Assembly: GCA_016786765.1 (NCBI GenBank)
Contig: JAEUUZ010000041.1
Location: 34,937-98,936, forward strand
Origin: Chitinophagales bacterium
GTDB lineage: Bacteria; Bacteroidota; Bacteroidia; Chitinophagales; LD1
Direction: 5' to 3'
Length of the DNA stretch: 64,000 nt
In this document: positions 43,681 through 52,630 of the stretch, piece by piece
Layout of the letters: every line of letters begins with the position of its first letter
Position numbering within the stretch: the stretch's first letter is position 1
Notes under the pieces: generated by a model
Database searches by the model: none
Seen by the model: the letters and a program-made list of their open reading frames with translations, nothing else
What the model was told of the DNA's origin: nothing
Position numbers and translations under genes: made by a program

Positions 43681-45273
43681 TTATTTTTTAATCAGTTGCT
43701 GTGAACGATTATCATTTCCTATCCGTTTAAGGAAGTATAGGCCTTTGGCTAATGAAGAAAAATCCTGCTTTTCTATGTCTTTCCCTTTATACACGGTATT
43801 ACCCATGGCATCTGTCATCACAACAGATTTATTTAAATGCGTTTGCCGAACAAAAATGTGATCAGAAAATGGATTCGGATAAGCAATGAAGTTATTCTCT
43901 GTCTTCGTTGCCGAAACGATTCCTACTGAAGTATTACAATATGAGCCACTTCCAATGAGCGTAGTCATTTCGTTACATAGATAATTGTAATTGACAATAT
44001 CAATGCTACTTAATGTTCCATTGAGTAAATTGTTCGCCTCCAAAGAATCCGTAGCCAAACGATAAAATTCTTCTTGCCCGTAGTCAAATTTAATCAGCTT
44101 GTAATCTACATTACGCATAGCCTTACCGTCAGATGAATCAGTATTGAGTTTAAAAATTTCGGAAAATACCCAAGGACGAATTATAGCATTTTGATTTTCC
44201 AAAATTGGCAATAAACTCTTTGTATCTACCTGTATATTTGCAGGCATATCGGTAGCCCAATTGTTATCGCCCATCAATTCCAAAATTGTTGCAAACAAAT
44301 CGGCTGTATTCACTAAAACATCACTTACTCGCCCAGGATTCGTTACAGAAGGTCCTGCAATAATCAAAGGTACATGAACACCATATTGATATACAGTTCC
44401 TTTTGCTTTGGTTAAATCGCTAATCTGCGCTGTTCTTGGAGTATTACCATTATCACCTATGAAAATAATATCCGTACTATCCATTTTGTTCATTACTGTT
44501 AGCGAATCAAACAATCGTCCAATTTCATGATCCATAGCCTGTATCATGGCTTTGAAATAGGATTTGGGATTGGCATTAATATCTTGTGTTGTTCCCGAGA
44601 GTGTAGTATAGCTGTGTAAGCCTGCAGGCGGCAAATGCAGAGGCTCGTGGGGAGCATTGAACGCTAACCATACAAAGAATGGATTATTTGCATTCTGTGC
44701 CTTTAACCAAGTTATAGCATTGTTTACATTCTCCGTTGTTGCATACGTTGTAACTGTAGTCGACACACCATTAGTATACTTTGTCCAATTAGTGAAGCTG
44801 GGTAATTGACCAATAAACGGGCCTTCAAAATGATCGTAGCCCATGCGCAGTGGATTCAATAAATTGGCAGTAGGCATAGGCTGACTTAAATGCCACTTCC
44901 CAATATTCGCTTTAACGATATTAGGATTGTATATCTTCAAAAGCTTAGGAATCGTTACTTCTTCTGTATCCACTTGGTTTGAACTTCCCACTCCGCCAAC
45001 AATTCCGCCCACTCCGGTTCTGAAACTATAACGTCCGGTAAGAATTGTAGTACGCGTTGATGAACACACCGGATTCGACATCAAATTTTTGAAACGTACA
45101 CCCTTACTCAATAATTTTCGAATGTTCGGCACGTCTACTGTATCTACATGATCTTCATAAAAACCAAAATAATCCGGACTCAAATCATCAGCAATGATGA
45201 GAATCGTATTATGCTGTGCATGCAACATATCCACTAGGAAATAAAGCACAAAAATCAGACTTGTTTTTTTCAT
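43681..45273 (-). CDS. Sulfatase-like hydrolase with T9SS sorting domain
   Basis: A 530-residue secreted alkaline-phosphatase-superfamily hydrolase. It has a signal peptide (1-20), metal ligands in LIIADDLSPDYFGFY and FIGDNGNTPRTAQ, and the active-site region NPVCSSTRTTILTGRY with Cys70. The usual sulfatase motif is CxPxR; here the proline is serine (C-S-S-T-R), so formylglycine conversion is uncertain. The C-terminal type A sorting domain begins FIAYPNPFSDHIFV. ATG 45273 is preferred because it begins the signal peptide. Confidence 0.85.
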   Translation of the reverse strand: MKKTSLIFVLYFLVDMLHAQHNTILIIADDLSPDYFGFYEDHVDTVDVPNIRKLLSKGVRFKNLMSNPVCSSTRTTILTGRYSFRTGVGGIVGGVGSSNQVDTEEVTIPKLLKIYNPNIVKANIGKWHLSQPMPTANLLNPLRMGYDHFEGPFIGQLPSFTNWTKYTNGVSTTVTTYATTENVNNAITWLKAQNANNPFFVWLAFNAPHEPLHLPPAGLHSYTTLSGTTQDINANPKSYFKAMIQAMDHEIGRLFDSLTVMNKMDSTDIIFIGDNGNTPRTAQISDLTKAKGTVYQYGVHVPLIIAGPSVTNPGRVSDVLVNTADLFATILELMGDNNWATDMPANIQVDTKSLLPILENQNAIIRPWVFSEIFKLNTDSSDGKAMRNVDYKLIKFDYGQEEFYRLATDSLEANNLLNGTLSSIDIVNYNYLCNEMTTLIGSGSYCNTSVGIVSATKTENNFIAYPNPFSDHIFVRQTHLNKSVVMTDAMGNTVYKGKDIEKQDFSSLAKGLYFLKRIGNDNRSQQLIKK

Positions 45274-45294
45274 TGCGCTGACGAACCTCACTTG

Positions 45295-47001
45295 TTATTC
45301 TTTTACAAACTTTCGAATAGTAACACTCTTTGTTTTCTCATCCGTTAACTGAATGGTATAAATACCCGGTGTAAGCCCAATGATATCAATGCCATCCTGC
45401 AATTGCGGACGAGGTAACATCAATATTGTTCTTCCTGTCAAATCAACAACCTTGATGTAATAAGCACTTGCATTTTCATCGCTAAATTTCACAAACAACT
45501 TGCTTTGAGCAGGGTTTGGATATAACATAAAATTAACTTCTGTATACTTGGTTTCAATGCCATTTGCTGAAGAAGAATCTTTCACCACAAATTGACCCAT
45601 CATACCTCCATCCTCGTGATTCGCAAAGTGACAGTGATACATAAACGGATGTATAGCATCGGCATAATCTTCGAACTTAGCCACAAAAGAAACGTTTTCT
45701 CCTTTCGGCACATACATCACATCTTTCCAACCCGATTCGTGACTTCCCACTGAAGCAGTACTTCCATTGCGCGCCACAATCTTAAATTGTACATCGTGAA
45801 TGTGGAAGGTATGACCAAAGACTTGATTATTGGTTACCGTCCATTTTTCTATTGCATTTAACTGTACTGTTTTATTGATGGTATTCATTGCAAACGAGGT
45901 ATTATCGAAATTAAAGGGAACACTTGCCGGACCCGGATTTCCATTAGTAATAGCAATATTTCTTGTAACTGTAGCATCGCTTGCCGACCAATACACATTA
46001 GATACAAGCGAAGAAGGTAATACAGTAATTGGATTAACAGTAGGAGAAGAAACGTTTATATGAAGTACTGAAAAATCTACGTTGTTCAACAAACTTCCAA
46101 ATTGCCCCGTTGTATTGGGTTCGCCACCCGGAAATCCAAAGGCTTGTCCGGAATTATATGCTTTCAAATCCAAACTTGAACCTACTGCATCGTTACCTAA
46201 ATTGACCATAATCTCCACACGTTCTCCCACCATTAGTTTCACACGAGTAACAGCTACCGGAGCACTCAATAAACCTCCGTCATTGCCAATAATATAGAAC
46301 GTACGATTATCACTAAAGCCCAGATCGTATCCGCGTTCTGTTTCGGCATTTAATATCCGCATTCGAACATATTGTTTTGGCAAACTAACTTGTGCATTAG
46401 GTGTTCCATTAGTTAACATATAATCGCCATATGCGGTATTGGCAACAACAAACTGATTACTTGCATCGTACCTCCTACTGGTTAAAACAATTGGCAAGTC
46501 GTCAACGCCATAGCTACGAGGTAAAGCTAATGCAGCCTCCGCGGCATCACGTATAATGATAAAACCACCTATTCCTTTCCCCAATTGCTCTTCCGTCATT
46601 TCATGTAAATGCGGATGATACCACAAGGTAGAAGCCGGATTGGTTACTTTCCAATATGGTTGCCAATTCGTATTGGGCGGGATCACCTGATGCGGACCGC
46701 CATCCATCACAGCAGGCAAGTGCATACCGTGCCAGTGAATGGTTGAACTATCGTTAAGCTTATTGGTCACATTCATGTGAACAGTATCCCCTTTTGTCAT
46801 AATCAAAGTAGGCCCCCAAAAAGTACTGTTGTTTACTGCTCCAGTAATGGTTTGATTGCCGGAACGTAATTGTTTAAACGTGTCTTTTACAGTCAAATTA
46901 AAATTCACGCCCGAAATGGTATCAGGAATCCAAAGCGGGTTGTATTGCGAAAAGCTTTTGAATGCTAAAAGGTAAAGAAATACAAAGGTGATTTGCTTCA
47001 T
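45295..47001 (-). CDS. Multicopper oxidase with T9SS sorting domain
   Basis: A 568-residue secreted copper oxidase (CueO/CotA-like). It has a signal peptide (1-18) and all four copper-binding blocks: HWHGMHLP, WYHPHLHE, HTFHIHDVQF and HCHFANHEDGGMM with the axial Met. A type A sorting domain follows (LYPNPAQSKLFVKF). It probably oxidises metals or phenolics outside the cell. It lies 21 nt before the sulfatase gene. Confidence 0.92.
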   Translation of the reverse strand: MKQITFVFLYLLAFKSFSQYNPLWIPDTISGVNFNLTVKDTFKQLRSGNQTITGAVNNSTFWGPTLIMTKGDTVHMNVTNKLNDSSTIHWHGMHLPAVMDGGPHQVIPPNTNWQPYWKVTNPASTLWYHPHLHEMTEEQLGKGIGGFIIIRDAAEAALALPRSYGVDDLPIVLTSRRYDASNQFVVANTAYGDYMLTNGTPNAQVSLPKQYVRMRILNAETERGYDLGFSDNRTFYIIGNDGGLLSAPVAVTRVKLMVGERVEIMVNLGNDAVGSSLDLKAYNSGQAFGFPGGEPNTTGQFGSLLNNVDFSVLHINVSSPTVNPITVLPSSLVSNVYWSASDATVTRNIAITNGNPGPASVPFNFDNTSFAMNTINKTVQLNAIEKWTVTNNQVFGHTFHIHDVQFKIVARNGSTASVGSHESGWKDVMYVPKGENVSFVAKFEDYADAIHPFMYHCHFANHEDGGMMGQFVVKDSSSANGIETKYTEVNFMLYPNPAQSKLFVKFSDENASAYYIKVVDLTGRTILMLPRPQLQDGIDIIGLTPGIYTIQLTDEKTKSVTIRKFVKE

Positions 47002-47103
47002 GTGTTCACTATTTTAGGTATTGGACGACTAAAGACGCCTAAACCCTCGCACGAATGAAACAAAAAATGAATTGTGGCGATTTTAACCGAAGTTAATCAA
47101 CTT

Positions 47104-47532
47104 TTAGTGACTTTGATAAAGAGAAGTTGCTCCTCTTTTCAACATGAAATGTTTGTCGGTTACAGACAACTGATATGTACTATTTACCCATGTCTGAGCG
47201 CCAGACTTTGCTAACAAAAATCCATTGTTTTCATTCGGAATAAACAGCTCACCTTTCGATGAGTCGGCATTGAATACTACATACGCTGCTATGCTTTGAT
47301 CTAAGCTAGAATCAACGGCTGTCATTTGAACGCCATCTTCAAAAATGCGAATGCAGTTTTGTTTCAATTCAGACCATGTAAATCCTGCTGAAGCTTTGCA
47401 ACCATGCGCATCAGCATCTGCTCCAACCACTTTAGTTTCATCAGTAGTTACTTCGATTTTATTATCTTTAGGTTGACAACTCTGCAATACTAAGAATGTT
47501 GCAGACATAAGAAAAAATACTATTTTTTTCAT
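47104..47532 (-). CDS. Putative lipoprotein
   Basis: A 142-residue protein with a lipoprotein signal (LVLQSCQPKD, lipidated Cys at about 19). GCKASAGFTWSELKQNCIRIF is a two-cysteine motif that occurs in other small Bacteroidota lipoproteins, by recollection. The rest is beta-rich (AAYVVFNADSSKGELFIP). Function unknown. It lies 17 nt after dinB-like and 102 nt before the multicopper oxidase. Confidence 0.7.
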   Translation of the reverse strand: MKKIVFFLMSATFLVLQSCQPKDNKIEVTTDETKVVGADADAHGCKASAGFTWSELKQNCIRIFEDGVQMTAVDSSLDQSIAAYVVFNADSSKGELFIPNENNGFLLAKSGAQTWVNSTYQLSVTDKHFMLKRGATSLYQSH

Positions 47533-47549
47533 CCTATAGTGATTAGCTA

Positions 47550-48050
47550 TTAAACTGTTTTTTGCTTATTCAATTTAGCAATAAGACTCAAATGCCCAGT
47601 ATGCAATGCTTCGTGGCGAATAGCATGTTGAACGGAAAACCGACAAGTAGCATCTCCATCACCAAACTGAAATTTACCTACATTCTCTTTTGCCAAGTCT
47701 TCATCACTTAATAACGAAAGATATTGCATACTTTTTTCGTGCACCGCTTTTACATCATCTAACAATTCTTTGAAACTTCCATGTCCTTCATGCACCGAAC
47801 CATCAGCGCCTAAACTATAGTGATTCAACCAATGTGGTGCAACAGATTTACCGCCTGTCATTTCTACTACTAAATAGTTTTCTGCCCAAGCCAAATGCGC
47901 CATTAACCAATAAATACTGTTGAATTGAGCATCACCACTTCCTTGTGCAACGAATGGATCTACTTCCTTCAGTTTGGACAAATAATAACGAGTGAGTAAA
48001 CGTGTTTTCTCATACATTTCTGCTAACATCATAGCTTCCGACTTTGCCAT
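47550..48050 (-). CDS. DinB-family protein
   Basis: A 166-residue four-helix-bundle protein of the DinB/YfiT superfamily. Putative metal-binding histidines lie in YWLMAHLAWAENYL and HAIRHEALHTGHLSL. Members include thiol transferases and many of unknown role. ATG 48050 is preferred over an upstream TTG at 48071. Confidence 0.82.
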   Translation of the reverse strand: MAKSEAMMLAEMYEKTRLLTRYYLSKLKEVDPFVAQGSGDAQFNSIYWLMAHLAWAENYLVVEMTGGKSVAPHWLNHYSLGADGSVHEGHGSFKELLDDVKAVHEKSMQYLSLLSDEDLAKENVGKFQFGDGDATCRFSVQHAIRHEALHTGHLSLIAKLNKQKTV

Positions 48051-48146
48051 ATTTTGTAGTTTAAGCAACAAATATATTTATTTAAAAGTAAGCATAATGC
48101 TACAGTTATAGCAGAAGACATAACACTTTTAAACTAAAATTTTGGA

Positions 48147-48881
48147 CTAAGGTTTAGCGTAAGAAGTGAAGAAACTGTGCCATTGGATTTTCAACACACC
48201 GATGATTCCTTCCTTTATGATATTGCGATTCATTTTTGAAACACCTACTTCACGTTCCGTGAAAATAATGGGTACTTCAGCAATCTTGAATCCCAATTTT
48301 TTAGCAGCAAACTTCATTTCAATTTGAAAAGCGTAACCCACAAATTGAATTTTATCTAAGTCGATAGTTTCTAATACTTTTCTCTTGTAACAGATAAAAC
48401 CTGCTGTTGGATCTTTAACGCCCATCCAAGTAATGAAATTCACATAATACGAAGCCCCTTTTGAGATAAAAATGCGATCGGCAGGCCAATTCACGAAACC
48501 TCCGCCTTTTACATAGCGTGAACCCACTGCAACATCTGCACTTCCGGATGTACATGCCGAATACAACCGAATTAAATCTTCCGGATTATGAGAAAAATCA
48601 CAATCCATTTCGAAGATATATTGATACGACCTTTCCAAAGCCCAATGAAAACCGGCAATATAAGCTGTTCCCAAGCCCAATTTTCCTTTGCGTTCAATAA
48701 TAAACAAACGACCATTAAACTCGCTTTGTAAATCTTTTACTTTTTGTGCAGTTCCGTCAGGAGAGCCGTCATCGATAATCAGCAAGTGAAATTCCTTAGC
48801 TAAAGAAAATACTTTGCGAACCATCTTTTCGATGTTCCCTATTTCGTTATAGGTTGGAATTATGATGACTGAATCAGACAA
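48147..48881 (-). CDS. Polyprenol-phosphate mannosyltransferase-like GT2 glycosyltransferase
   Basis: A 244-residue family 2 glycosyltransferase of the Dpm1 type. VIIIPTYNEIGNIEKMV starts the nucleotide-sugar domain. LIIDDGSPDGT and FEMDCDFSH carry the DDG and DxD metal/sugar ligands. The start is probably the TTG at 48881 (SDSVIIIPT); the frame extends to a TTG at 48902. It borders the aryl-polyene-type genes on the same strand, where GT2 enzymes are common. Confidence 0.85.
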   Translation of the reverse strand: MSDSVIIIPTYNEIGNIEKMVRKVFSLAKEFHLLIIDDGSPDGTAQKVKDLQSEFNGRLFIIERKGKLGLGTAYIAGFHWALERSYQYIFEMDCDFSHNPEDLIRLYSACTSGSADVAVGSRYVKGGGFVNWPADRIFISKGASYYVNFITWMGVKDPTAGFICYKRKVLETIDLDKIQFVGYAFQIEMKFAAKKLGFKIAEVPIIFTEREVGVSKMNRNIIKEGIIGVLKIQWHSFFTSYAKP

Positions 48882-48960
48882 AAGAAAATAGTTATAGAGC
48901 AAAACTAGGATTAAAGTTCGTTTTGCAAATCGGTTTAGTATTTATTGACATGATTTTTAA

Positions 48961-49416
48961 TCAATTCTTCACAAAAATCTTCATTTTGCAAGAAGCAATT
49001 GGAGTTCCGTTCTGCGAAACTTGTCCTTCAATCATTGTTACATCAAAAATTTGATTTTCGATTGTAATTTGCGTTTGAATGGTGGTTCCCACTTCAGGTA
49101 AAGCAGAACATTGAAACGCCCGAATATCGCCAATGAAGCCCACTTTGGGTTCCGGCAGATCAGCCCCATTACTGTTGGCTACTTGTAAAGCGCCACGATA
49201 TCCCATCATCAACGCACAGCTTTGTGCCATATGCTCTAATAATCCCGAGGGTTGAAGACGATGTGCATCAGTAAGTATATGTCCTTCTGGAATAGTAAAT
49301 GCCGTTTGACAACCTGTTTCTGTAATGTCTAATAATGAAGAAACTAAAACAAAGGGTTGTTTCTGCGGAATAATGGTTTCCGTAACTTCTGATGATAAAG
49401 GCAATGACAAGTCCAT
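48961..49416 (-). CDS. Hot-dog-fold 3-hydroxyacyl-ACP dehydratase-like protein
   Basis: A 151-residue hot-dog protein. PQKQPFVLVSSLLDI resembles the PHRxPFLLVD strand of FabZ/ApeP dehydratases, and LLEHMAQSCALMMG the long central helix with a possible catalytic Glu/His. In the aryl-polyene pathway such enzymes remove water after each FabG reduction. It is 4 nt downstream of the LpxL-like gene. Confidence 0.78.
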   Translation of the reverse strand: MDLSLPLSSEVTETIIPQKQPFVLVSSLLDITETGCQTAFTIPEGHILTDAHRLQPSGLLEHMAQSCALMMGYRGALQVANSNGADLPEPKVGFIGDIRAFQCSALPEVGTTIQTQITIENQIFDVTMIEGQVSQNGTPIASCKMKIFVKN

Positions 49417-49420
49417 TAGA

Positions 49421-50299
49421 TTAGTTTTTCTTCCAAAAATCGTAATAATTAAACCACTGTTCAGGGTATTGTTTCACCATGCCTTCCAAATCGCTGGCAT
49501 AATCGCGCACCAAGTCTTCTATCGAAGATTCAGCAGTAGCTTGGCGATACGGGCGAGCAAAGAAATTGTAGGTTGTCCAGCCGGTTTTTACGCCATACAC
49601 AAATGTATAGTTGGCCCGGAATGTTTTGATGAGTTGAAACGGACCTATCGGAAATTGTGCATCCTCGCCAAGAAATGGAACGAGCGTAGTTTTGCTACCT
49701 TCAACAAATCGATCGGCATGCATACATACAATTTCCTCGTTCTGGAGTGCTTCACCTATGGCATAGACATGCGACAAATCCTTCTTAATAGGTATCACAT
49801 TGTATTTTCGCCCACCGGTAACACCTTCCATTAATTGTTTAATATTTTCATGTTCTCCATCGTACATTACAATGTTGATTTTGCCTGTGTAATTCAACAA
49901 AAAATGACCTGCAATTTCCCAGTTCCCTAAATGTGCACCTAATAAAATCCCCCCTTTCTTTAAACTGACCATTGCCCTTAGATGCTCACTACCATTTGAA
50001 ACCCCTGTTATCTTGTTGCTGTAACCAGACATTACCGCAATCTTATCAATTAACACTTGACCTAAGAGCACGTAATTTTTGTAAATCTTAATGCGAGAAA
50101 CCAAACGATTAAAACCAATACGTTTGTGGAAATAGGAAAACATGATGCGGTTTGTAGTAGCCGTAGCGAAAACAAAAAACCAACCGGCAACTATACGTAA
50201 AAAGAGATAAGCCGGAGTTAATCCCAGGTACTTTATCAGAAGAACAAAAAACTTATAACCGGCAGGCGCACCGCGAGATTTTCCTTTCCATTCAGCCAT
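49421..50299 (-). CDS. LpxL/HtrB-like lysophospholipid acyltransferase
   Basis: A 292-residue acyltransferase with an N-terminal membrane helix (about 20-45). The catalytic HxxxxE motif sits in LLGAHLGNWEIAGHF. In flexirubin-type clusters such enzymes are thought to attach the aryl-polyene acyl chain to a lipid. It lies between the ACP and dehydratase genes. Confidence 0.85.
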   Translation of the reverse strand: MAEWKGKSRGAPAGYKFFVLLIKYLGLTPAYLFLRIVAGWFFVFATATTNRIMFSYFHKRIGFNRLVSRIKIYKNYVLLGQVLIDKIAVMSGYSNKITGVSNGSEHLRAMVSLKKGGILLGAHLGNWEIAGHFLLNYTGKINIVMYDGEHENIKQLMEGVTGGRKYNVIPIKKDLSHVYAIGEALQNEEIVCMHADRFVEGSKTTLVPFLGEDAQFPIGPFQLIKTFRANYTFVYGVKTGWTTYNFFARPYRQATAESSIEDLVRDYASDLEGMVKQYPEQWFNYYDFWKKN

Positions 50300-50345
50300 T
50301 TCGAAAAGTTTGAGTATGGATACAAACTGAATTAGACATCAAAGA

Positions 50346-50609
50346 CTAAACTGCAGCGTTAGTTGGTGTTCCCACTTTTCCAATCACGTAATTATAGAGG
50401 TCTTGAAAAGAAACAATACCTGTAAAATCTTCCTGCTTTACTTTAAAATTGAAGTTACCTTCCAATAAAACAACTAAGTCAACATAGTCTAAACTATCCA
50501 ACTCCAGCGTGTCTTTCAACGAGGCTTCGGGAACAATTACAGAGTCTTCTACCTCGAATTCCTCAACAAGAAACCCATTAATCTTCGTTATTATCTCTTC
50601 GTTTGTCAT
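50346..50609 (-). CDS. Acyl carrier protein
   Basis: An 87-residue carrier protein. Ser39 in ELDSLDYVDLVVLLE is the phosphopantetheine site. It is a pathway-specific ACP rather than the fatty-acid AcpP, judged from its neighbours. The AcpS at 24003 is one possible activating enzyme. Confidence 0.92.
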   Translation of the reverse strand: MTNEEIITKINGFLVEEFEVEDSVIVPEASLKDTLELDSLDYVDLVVLLEGNFNFKVKQEDFTGIVSFQDLYNYVIGKVGTPTNAAV

Positions 50610-50648
50610 GGGGGGTAAAAAATTTTCGATAAATATATTTTAATTTAA

Positions 50649-51872
50649 TTATTGATTCCAACGTTTTACAATGAGCGATGAGTTTGTTCCACCGAAACCG
50701 AAAGAATTCGACAAAAATACATTAATCTTTTTATTTATAGTAGTAGGCTGAATGTTCAATTTCGCTGAAAACTCATCCGGCTCTTCGAAGTTGATATTAG
50801 GTGCTACAAAATCGTTATGCATCATTTGCAGCGAATAGATTATCTCGCTTGCCCCTGCCATCCAGCATTCGTGGCCTGTCATTGATTTAGTGGAACTTAC
50901 TGGAGGTTTCACATCGCCAAATACTTGATGTATCGACTGTGCTTCGTTAGCATCACCTTGTGGGGTGGATGTTGCATGGGCATTAATATAATCGATATCG
51001 GAAGCTTTCATACCCGCTTGATTTAGTGCCATTTGTAACGAACGAGCCGGTCCGTCTACCGTTGGGTTGGAGATATGTCCGCCATTAGAAGAAAAGCCAT
51101 AGCCTACAATTTCCCCTAAAATGGTAGCGCCACGTTTTTGTGCCGACTCTAATGATTCTACTACTACTGTTGCTCCTCCCCCGCTTGGGATTAAGCCATC
51201 GCGGTGCTTGTCGAACGGACGAGAAGCCTTTGTTGGCTCATCTTCACGCACTGAAAAAGCGCCTAAGGCATCAAAAGTAGCCATGGATAAGAGGTGAATT
51301 TCTTGCGCTCCTCCACAGATTACGCGCTCTTGATAACCGTGTTTTATCAATAAATACGCCATACCTATGGAATGTGAACCACTGGAACAAGCTGCGCTAA
51401 TAGTAAAATTCACCCCTTTTAACTTGAAAATGGTGGCTAAGTTCATGTTCACCGTAGAGTTGAGATTCTGAAACACTGCGCCACTACCGGCAAAGGCCGT
51501 ATTTTTCTTTTCGCGAATCACATCAATGGCTTCAATCACTGAAAGGGCTGAACTATCGTTGCCGAAAATCAAACCGGTTTCGTGGGTATCAATATAATCT
51601 TGATCGATTTTTGCGTTTTTCAGGGCTTCTAGTGTAGACATATAAGCATATTCCCCTTGCTCGGGGAGCATCAAGCGTGAACGTCTGTCGAGTAACGATT
51701 TCAAATTCGGACGTTCTACAAAGCCCGTTAACCCTGAACGGTAGCCGAACTCTTTACGAGCCGGATCGAAAATAATACCCGACTTTCCTTGATATAAGGA
51801 ATCCCTTACCTCATCGAGATTTTTACCGATGCAAGAGTAAATTCCGGTTCCTGTAATTACAACACGATTCAT
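50649..51872 (-). CDS. Beta-ketoacyl-ACP synthase (KAS I/II type)
   Basis: A 407-residue condensing enzyme. The nucleophile Cys162 is in TISAACSSGSHSIG. The two catalytic histidines are in NAHATSTPQGD and SMTGHECWMAGASE. The FGFGGTNSSL motif closes the domain. It extends the acyl chain on the adjacent ACP. No chain-length-factor partner lies beside it. Confidence 0.93.
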   Translation of the reverse strand: MNRVVITGTGIYSCIGKNLDEVRDSLYQGKSGIIFDPARKEFGYRSGLTGFVERPNLKSLLDRRSRLMLPEQGEYAYMSTLEALKNAKIDQDYIDTHETGLIFGNDSSALSVIEAIDVIREKKNTAFAGSGAVFQNLNSTVNMNLATIFKLKGVNFTISAACSSGSHSIGMAYLLIKHGYQERVICGGAQEIHLLSMATFDALGAFSVREDEPTKASRPFDKHRDGLIPSGGGATVVVESLESAQKRGATILGEIVGYGFSSNGGHISNPTVDGPARSLQMALNQAGMKASDIDYINAHATSTPQGDANEAQSIHQVFGDVKPPVSSTKSMTGHECWMAGASEIIYSLQMMHNDFVAPNINFEEPDEFSAKLNIQPTTINKKINVFLSNSFGFGGTNSSLIVKRWNQ

Positions 51873-51886
51873 TGCATAAATATTTG

Positions 51887-52615
51887 TTAGGTATGTAATC
51901 CGCCATTCACGTTAATCACCTCTCCTGTAATGTAGGAAGCGCCAGGTGATGCCAAGAAACTAACCACTTCAGCTACTTCTTCGGATGTTCCAAAGCGTTT
52001 CATAGGGATAATATTTTTGTAGGCAGTTTCGTCAATACCCTCTGTCATTTCCGTTTTAATGAAACCCGGAGCAACACAGTTCACCGTAATTCCTCTTCTT
52101 CCAATTTCTTGTGCCAAGGATTTAGAAGCCCCAATAACACCGGCTTTCGAAGCAGAATAGTTGGTTTGTCCGGGCAATCCTTTCACTCCGGAAAGGGATA
52201 CTACATTCACAATTCGACCATATTTATGAAACAACATCACCGGCACCACTAACTTCGTTACATAAAAAAACGAATCCAAATTCGTGCTCAATACAGAGCT
52301 CCAATCTTCATCGCTCATGGTCATCAACAAGTTATCTTTGCGAATACCGGCATTGTTCACTAATACTTCAATTGGCTTTTCTTTGTTCGCGTCTATCCAC
52401 GAACCCAATACTTGATTGATATCGTTTTTATCGCCCACATCAAACTTCAACAACTCACCATCGCTTCCTAATTCGCGAATGGCGGCCAATGTTTTCTCAG
52501 CTTCTTCTTGATTACTTCTGAAATTAATAACAATATAATAGCCTTCAGCAGCGAGTTTCAACGCTATTGCTTTCCCAATTCCGCGCGATGCGCCTGTAAT
52601 TAATGCGTATTTCAT
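51887..52615 (-). CDS. 3-oxoacyl-ACP reductase, FabG-like
   Basis: A 242-residue SDR with TGASRGIGKAIA (NADPH site), NNAGIRKDN, and the Ser-Tyr-Lys triad in VVSLSGVKGLPGQTNYSAS followed by KAG. It reduces the keto group after each condensation. It lies 14 nt upstream of the ketosynthase. Confidence 0.92.
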   Translation of the reverse strand: MKYALITGASRGIGKAIALKLAAEGYYIVINFRSNQEEAEKTLAAIRELGSDGELLKFDVGDKNDINQVLGSWIDANKEKPIEVLVNNAGIRKDNLLMTMSDEDWSSVLSTNLDSFFYVTKLVVPVMLFHKYGRIVNVVSLSGVKGLPGQTNYSASKAGVIGASKSLAQEIGRRGITVNCVAPGFIKTEMTEGIDETAYKNIIPMKRFGTSEEVAEVVSFLASPGASYITGEVINVNGGLHT

Positions 52616-52630
52616 ATTCCCAATTATTTT

